Below, in pieces: positions 60,791 to 64,000 of a stretch of 64,000 nucleotides of DNA. The notes under the pieces are model-generated. The model searched no databases, had not been told where the DNA came from, and worked only from the letters and a program-made list of their open reading frames with translations. Source of the DNA: Agrobacterium vitis. Its GTDB lineage: Bacteria > Pseudomonadota > Alphaproteobacteria > Rhizobiales > Rhizobiaceae. Every line of letters starts with the position of its first letter. Within the stretch, counting starts at the first letter, position 1. Made by a program: the position numbers and the translations under genes. Location of the stretch: assembly GCF_014926405.1 (NCBI RefSeq), contig NZ_JACXXJ020000004.1:496001-560000 (forward strand). The letters run 5' to 3'.

Positions 60791-62422
60791 GTGGTTACAA
60801 GACGAGATTTTCTCGGTGGAGCGGCGATTGTTGCCCTTTCCATCGTCGCCAATCGGCAGAGTGCCCATGCGGCTGCAAAGGATGCCCCCGTTCACGGTGG
60901 CACGCTGACATGGGGGGTGGAAACGGAGCCATCAACGCTCAATCCGCATTTGAACGGTCAGGCCAAGGCCAAGCTGATTTTGCGCAACACCTATGAATCG
61001 TTGCTGGCCCGCACGCCGGATGGCGGCTATGTGCCGTGGCTGGCGAAGGATTACGCGATCTCCGAGGATGGCCGAACCTATACCTTCACGCTGCGCGATG
61101 ATGTAACCTTCAGCAATGGCGAGGCGCTGGATGCAGAGGCGGTTGCGCTCAATATTCTCAAGCTGAAAGAACCGCTTTATTCCGGCAGCATCAGTGCTGG
61201 CCATGTGGCACGCATTTCCAGCGTCAAAGCTGTAGAACGACACAAGCTGGTGATTACGCTGGATCGGGTTTATGCACCCTTTCTGGATGGCATCACATGG
61301 ATTGATATCATTGCCCCGAAATCCTTTGCGTCATCGCAATTGAAATCCGGTGGAGCGGAGGTTGCCGGAACCGGCCCCTTCATTCTCGACAAATATATCA
61401 AGGGTCAGGAAATCAGTTTTATCCGCAACCCGGCCTATAACTGGGCACCTGCAACCGCTTCGCATCAGGGGCCAGCCTATCTTGATAAAGTGGTCTATCG
61501 CTTCCTCTCGGAATCGGCTGTGCGCAGCGGTGCGCTTTCCTCGGGCCAAGTGGATGTGATTGAGGGCATTCCCGGCAATGACGCCGAATTATTCAAGAAC
61601 AATCCTGATTTTACCTATCAAAGCGCCATCAACACCGGCACGCCTTATACGCTGTATTTCAACAGCACCAGCGGCCCGACAGCGGATGTGAAGGTGCGCA
61701 AAGCCTTGCAGGCCGCCATTGATGTCGATCGCACAATAAAATCGGTCTATCGCGGTGAGCGCCAGCGCGCCTGGGGTGTTCTGACCCCCGCCGATACGGA
61801 TTTTTACGATAAAAGCATTGAGGGCAGCTATGGTTTTGATCCAAAACTGGCCAACACGCTGCTGGATGACGCGGGCTGGACCAGCCGCGATGCCGACGGC
61901 ATTCGCACCAAGGACGGCAAGCGGCTGACCATCGACATCATGCAATCGCAGGCCACGCTGCGGGACCAGCGCGACATTCTGCTTCAGGCCGTGCAGGCAC
62001 AGGCCCGCCAAAATGCAGGCATTGATCTTGCCTTGCAATATGTCGATTCCGGCACCTACGCCAACCGGGACAAGGATGGCCAATACGGCATATTGCCCAA
62101 TTCCACCACGCTTCAGCAGAATGGCCTGACCATCTATTTCCATTACCTGCCACGCAACAAAGGCGGCTCAATCAATTACAGCCGCACCGAGGCACCGGAA
62201 GTTGCCGCGTGGCTGGATGAGGCTGCCTCGACGCTGGATGCCAAAAAGCGCTTCGAGATTTACGCCAAGCTGCAACGCTTCGTGCTGGTAGAGCAGGCCT
62301 ATGGATTGCCGCTGTATGTCCCAGACGACGAGGTTGCGGCCTCAAGCCGGGTCAAGGGCGTCGGCTTTCGTCCGTTCAGACGCCTTCCCGAAAACGCCTA
62401 TGACATCTGGCTCCAAGGCTAA
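60791..62422 (+). CDS. family-5 (peptide-type) ABC substrate-binding protein
   Basis: 543 residues from a GTG with AGGA eight bases upstream. Tat-like signal VTRRDFLGGAAIVALSIVAN ending SAHAAAKD. LTWGVETEPSTLNPHLNGQA, LRDDVTFSNGEALDAEAV, VAGTGPFILDKYIKGQEIS and VRKALQAAIDVDRTIKSVYR mark the family. Very similar to the next gene throughout, so the two are a tandem duplicate pair. No permease is in view; the rest of the transporter is expected beyond 64000. Confidence 0.92.
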   Translation: MVTRRDFLGGAAIVALSIVANRQSAHAAAKDAPVHGGTLTWGVETEPSTLNPHLNGQAKAKLILRNTYESLLARTPDGGYVPWLAKDYAISEDGRTYTFTLRDDVTFSNGEALDAEAVALNILKLKEPLYSGSISAGHVARISSVKAVERHKLVITLDRVYAPFLDGITWIDIIAPKSFASSQLKSGGAEVAGTGPFILDKYIKGQEISFIRNPAYNWAPATASHQGPAYLDKVVYRFLSESAVRSGALSSGQVDVIEGIPGNDAELFKNNPDFTYQSAINTGTPYTLYFNSTSGPTADVKVRKALQAAIDVDRTIKSVYRGERQRAWGVLTPADTDFYDKSIEGSYGFDPKLANTLLDDAGWTSRDADGIRTKDGKRLTIDIMQSQATLRDQRDILLQAVQAQARQNAGIDLALQYVDSGTYANRDKDGQYGILPNSTTLQQNGLTIYFHYLPRNKGGSINYSRTEAPEVAAWLDEAASTLDAKKRFEIYAKLQRFVLVEQAYGLPLYVPDDEVAASSRVKGVGFRPFRRLPENAYDIWLQG

Positions 62423-62466
62423 AACCCAAAAAAGAAAACCATTTCAAATTCTGGAGAAACACTCTT

Positions 62467-64000
62467 ATGATTATCCGTAGACATGTTCTCAATCTTGGGT
62501 TTGGGCTAGGCCTTGCTCTGGCTGCCGCAACGGCCCTCCCCACGATCGTTTGGGCAGCAGATCAAAAGCCAGTCAGCGGTGGCAAGCTGACATGGGGCGT
62601 CGAGACCGAGCCTGCAACGCTCAACCCGCATTTGAATGGTCAAGACAAAACCAAACTGTTGCTGCGCAACGCCTATGAATCGCTTCTCGCCCGCAAAGCC
62701 GATGGCGGTTATGTGCCATGGCTGGCAACAGAATACAGCATTTCCAGTGATGGCAAGACCTACACATTCAAGCTGCGCGATGATGTGCGCTTTACCGATG
62801 GGCAGGTGTTCGATGCCAAAGCGGTGGTCACCAATTTTGAGCAGCTGAAGGATGCCGCCTATTCGGGCAGCACCAGCGCAGGTCCGGTCTCGCGCATCGC
62901 AGAAGCAAAGGCCGTGGATGCCCACACCGTGGCGTTCACGTTGAGTGATGTTTATGCACCCTTTCTGGATTATGCAGCCAGCCTCGAAATTCTTTCGCCC
63001 GCTGCTTTTAATTCCCAGCAATTGAAATCCGGTGGACCGGAAATTGCCGGAACCGGACCCTTTATCCTGAAGCGCTACGCCAAGGGGCAGGAAATCCAGT
63101 TTATCAGAAATCCTGATTATCATTGGGCATCTGCCAATGCAGGCCATCAAGGCCCTGCCTATCTGGATGAGGTGACCTATCGTTTTCTGTCGGAATCCTC
63201 GGTGCGCATCGGTGCTCTGACCTCCGGGCAGGTGGATGTGATAGAAGGCGTTTCTGGCAATGATGCCAGCCTGTTCAAGGGCAATGCCGAGTATAGTTAT
63301 CAGACAGCGCTCAACACCGGCACGCCCTATTCGCTGTTTCTCAATGTCACATGGGGACCAACGCAGGATGTTAAAATCCGCAAGGCGCTGGTGGCCTCCA
63401 TTGATGTTGATGCGGTGCTAAAGGCCGTCTATCGCGGTGAGCGCACCCGAGCCTGGGGCATTACCTCGCCCATCGATACGCAATTTTATGACAAGAGCAT
63501 TGAGAAGACTTATGGAGCCGATCCCAAGCTGGCCAATCAGTTGTTGGATGAGGCAGGTTGGACCAACCGCGATGCCCAGGGCTTTCGCACCAAGGACGGC
63601 AAACGGCTGACCATTGAGGTGATCCAAGCGCAGGCCACCGTGCGCGACCAGCGCGATGTGTTGCTGCAAGCCTTGCAGGCGCAGGCGCGGCAAAATGCCG
63701 GAATTGATCTGGCCATCGTGTTTGTCGATGCCGGAACCTATACGGATCGGCGCAAAACCGGACAGTTTGGCTCTATTGCCAACTCCAACACCCCAACCGA
63801 TGCCGTGGATATCGAGTTCCACTATCTGCCGCTGGCCAAGGGTGGCTCCATCAACTACAGCCGCGCTGAGGCCCCGGAACTGGAGCAATGGCTGAAAGAA
63901 GCCGCAGGCACGCTGGATCACGCCAAGCGGTTTGCGCTGTATTCCAAACTGCAACATTTCGCCATTGTTGATCAGGCCTATGCCCTGCCGCTCTATGAGC
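62467..64000 (+). CDS. family-5 ABC substrate-binding protein, tandem paralogue (3' end beyond window)
   Basis: The frame opens at ATG 62467 with a normal Sec-type signal (IIRRHVLNLGFGLGLALAAA ending VWAADQ) and stays open to the window edge (511 codons). Parallel blocks to the previous gene: LTWGVETEPATLNPHLNGQD, LRDDVRFTDGQVFDAKAV, IAGTGPFILKRYAKGQEIQ, VRIGALTSGQVDVIEGVSGN. Missing only the last 25 or so residues. Two near-identical receptors in tandem usually means different ligand ranges for one importer. Confidence 0.9.
   Translation, partial: MIIRRHVLNLGFGLGLALAAATALPTIVWAADQKPVSGGKLTWGVETEPATLNPHLNGQDKTKLLLRNAYESLLARKADGGYVPWLATEYSISSDGKTYTFKLRDDVRFTDGQVFDAKAVVTNFEQLKDAAYSGSTSAGPVSRIAEAKAVDAHTVAFTLSDVYAPFLDYAASLEILSPAAFNSQQLKSGGPEIAGTGPFILKRYAKGQEIQFIRNPDYHWASANAGHQGPAYLDEVTYRFLSESSVRIGALTSGQVDVIEGVSGNDASLFKGNAEYSYQTALNTGTPYSLFLNVTWGPTQDVKIRKALVASIDVDAVLKAVYRGERTRAWGITSPIDTQFYDKSIEKTYGADPKLANQLLDEAGWTNRDAQGFRTKDGKRLTIEVIQAQATVRDQRDVLLQALQAQARQNAGIDLAIVFVDAGTYTDRRKTGQFGSIANSNTPTDAVDIEFHYLPLAKGGSINYSRAEAPELEQWLKEAAGTLDHAKRFALYSKLQHFAIVDQAYALPLYE

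Noticed and set aside
1..64000. CRISPR arrays, tRNA, rRNA, prophage or secretion-system genes
   Set aside because: No short regularly spaced repeats, cloverleaf sequences, rRNA segments or phage structural genes were recognised; the only tandem repeat is inside the autotransporter gene.

Overview
The window looks like part of an accessory replicon (plasmid or chromid) of a Rhizobiaceae-type alphaproteobacterium (Rhizobium/Agrobacterium and relatives). Supporting signs are a DUF1403 gene of the kind common on rhizobial plasmids, a RIME-like intergenic palindromic mosaic, a three-hairpin small-RNA candidate resembling the alpha-r families, several decayed insertion sequences, and an extreme density of ABC uptake systems (nine recognisable systems or partial systems in 64 kb). 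No rRNA, tRNA, CRISPR array or replication origin was seen. The assignment is from memory of gene families, not from a search.

Layout. (1) 1-5.7 kb: 3'-truncated DUF1403 gene, a small secreted protein, a 988-residue autotransporter with a higher-order repeat in its passenger, and a topoisomerase IB. (2) 6.0-15.5 kb: a complete oligopeptide-type ABC transporter (binding protein, two permeases, one fused double ATPase), then a DeoR repressor, an M20 amidase/carbamoylase and two different aminoglycoside/choline-kinase-like phosphotransferases, all on one strand with overlapping or tightly spaced ends. (3) 15.5-17 kb: IS nest (intact IS5/IS427-group element between two IS6-family remnants of opposite orientation). 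(4) 17-28.4 kb: catabolic island with two divergent GntR paralogues, a DapA-family aldolase/deaminase, an aldehyde dehydrogenase, an FAD amine oxidase, a betaine/proline-type ABC transporter, a proline-racemase-family protein and a GlxA-type AraC regulator. The gene set resembles hydroxyproline or betaine-derivative catabolism, closed off by an IS6 copy. (5) 29.5-36 kb: an unknown small gene, a broken esterase, gamma-glutamyltransferase with a polar amino-acid ABC system that lacks an ATPase, its GntR regulator, and more IS debris. (6) 36.6-64 kb: a large organosulfur scavenging region.

The sulfur region has a candidate sRNA, two complete MetNIQ methionine transporters, a cystine-type amino-acid ABC system, an SsuABC-type sulfonate system, five flavin-dependent (LLM) monooxygenases, an M20 N-acyl amino acid deacylase, a GNAT acetyltransferase, a DUF3088 protein and four family-5 binding proteins without permeases in view. 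Acetyltransferase + LLM monooxygenase + M20 deacetylase + cystine-type transporter is the same set of activities as the Bacillus ytm/yxe S-alkylcysteine salvage route (N-acetylate, oxidatively cleave the C-S bond, deacetylate). I infer a comparable but expanded pathway here. Inside it lies a 35-codon ORF with a strong ribosome site and three consecutive cysteine codons just ahead of a small unknown gene: a candidate cysteine-sensing leader peptide. Short AT-rich palindromes of similar size precede three of the transporter operons and may be operators of a shared regulator.
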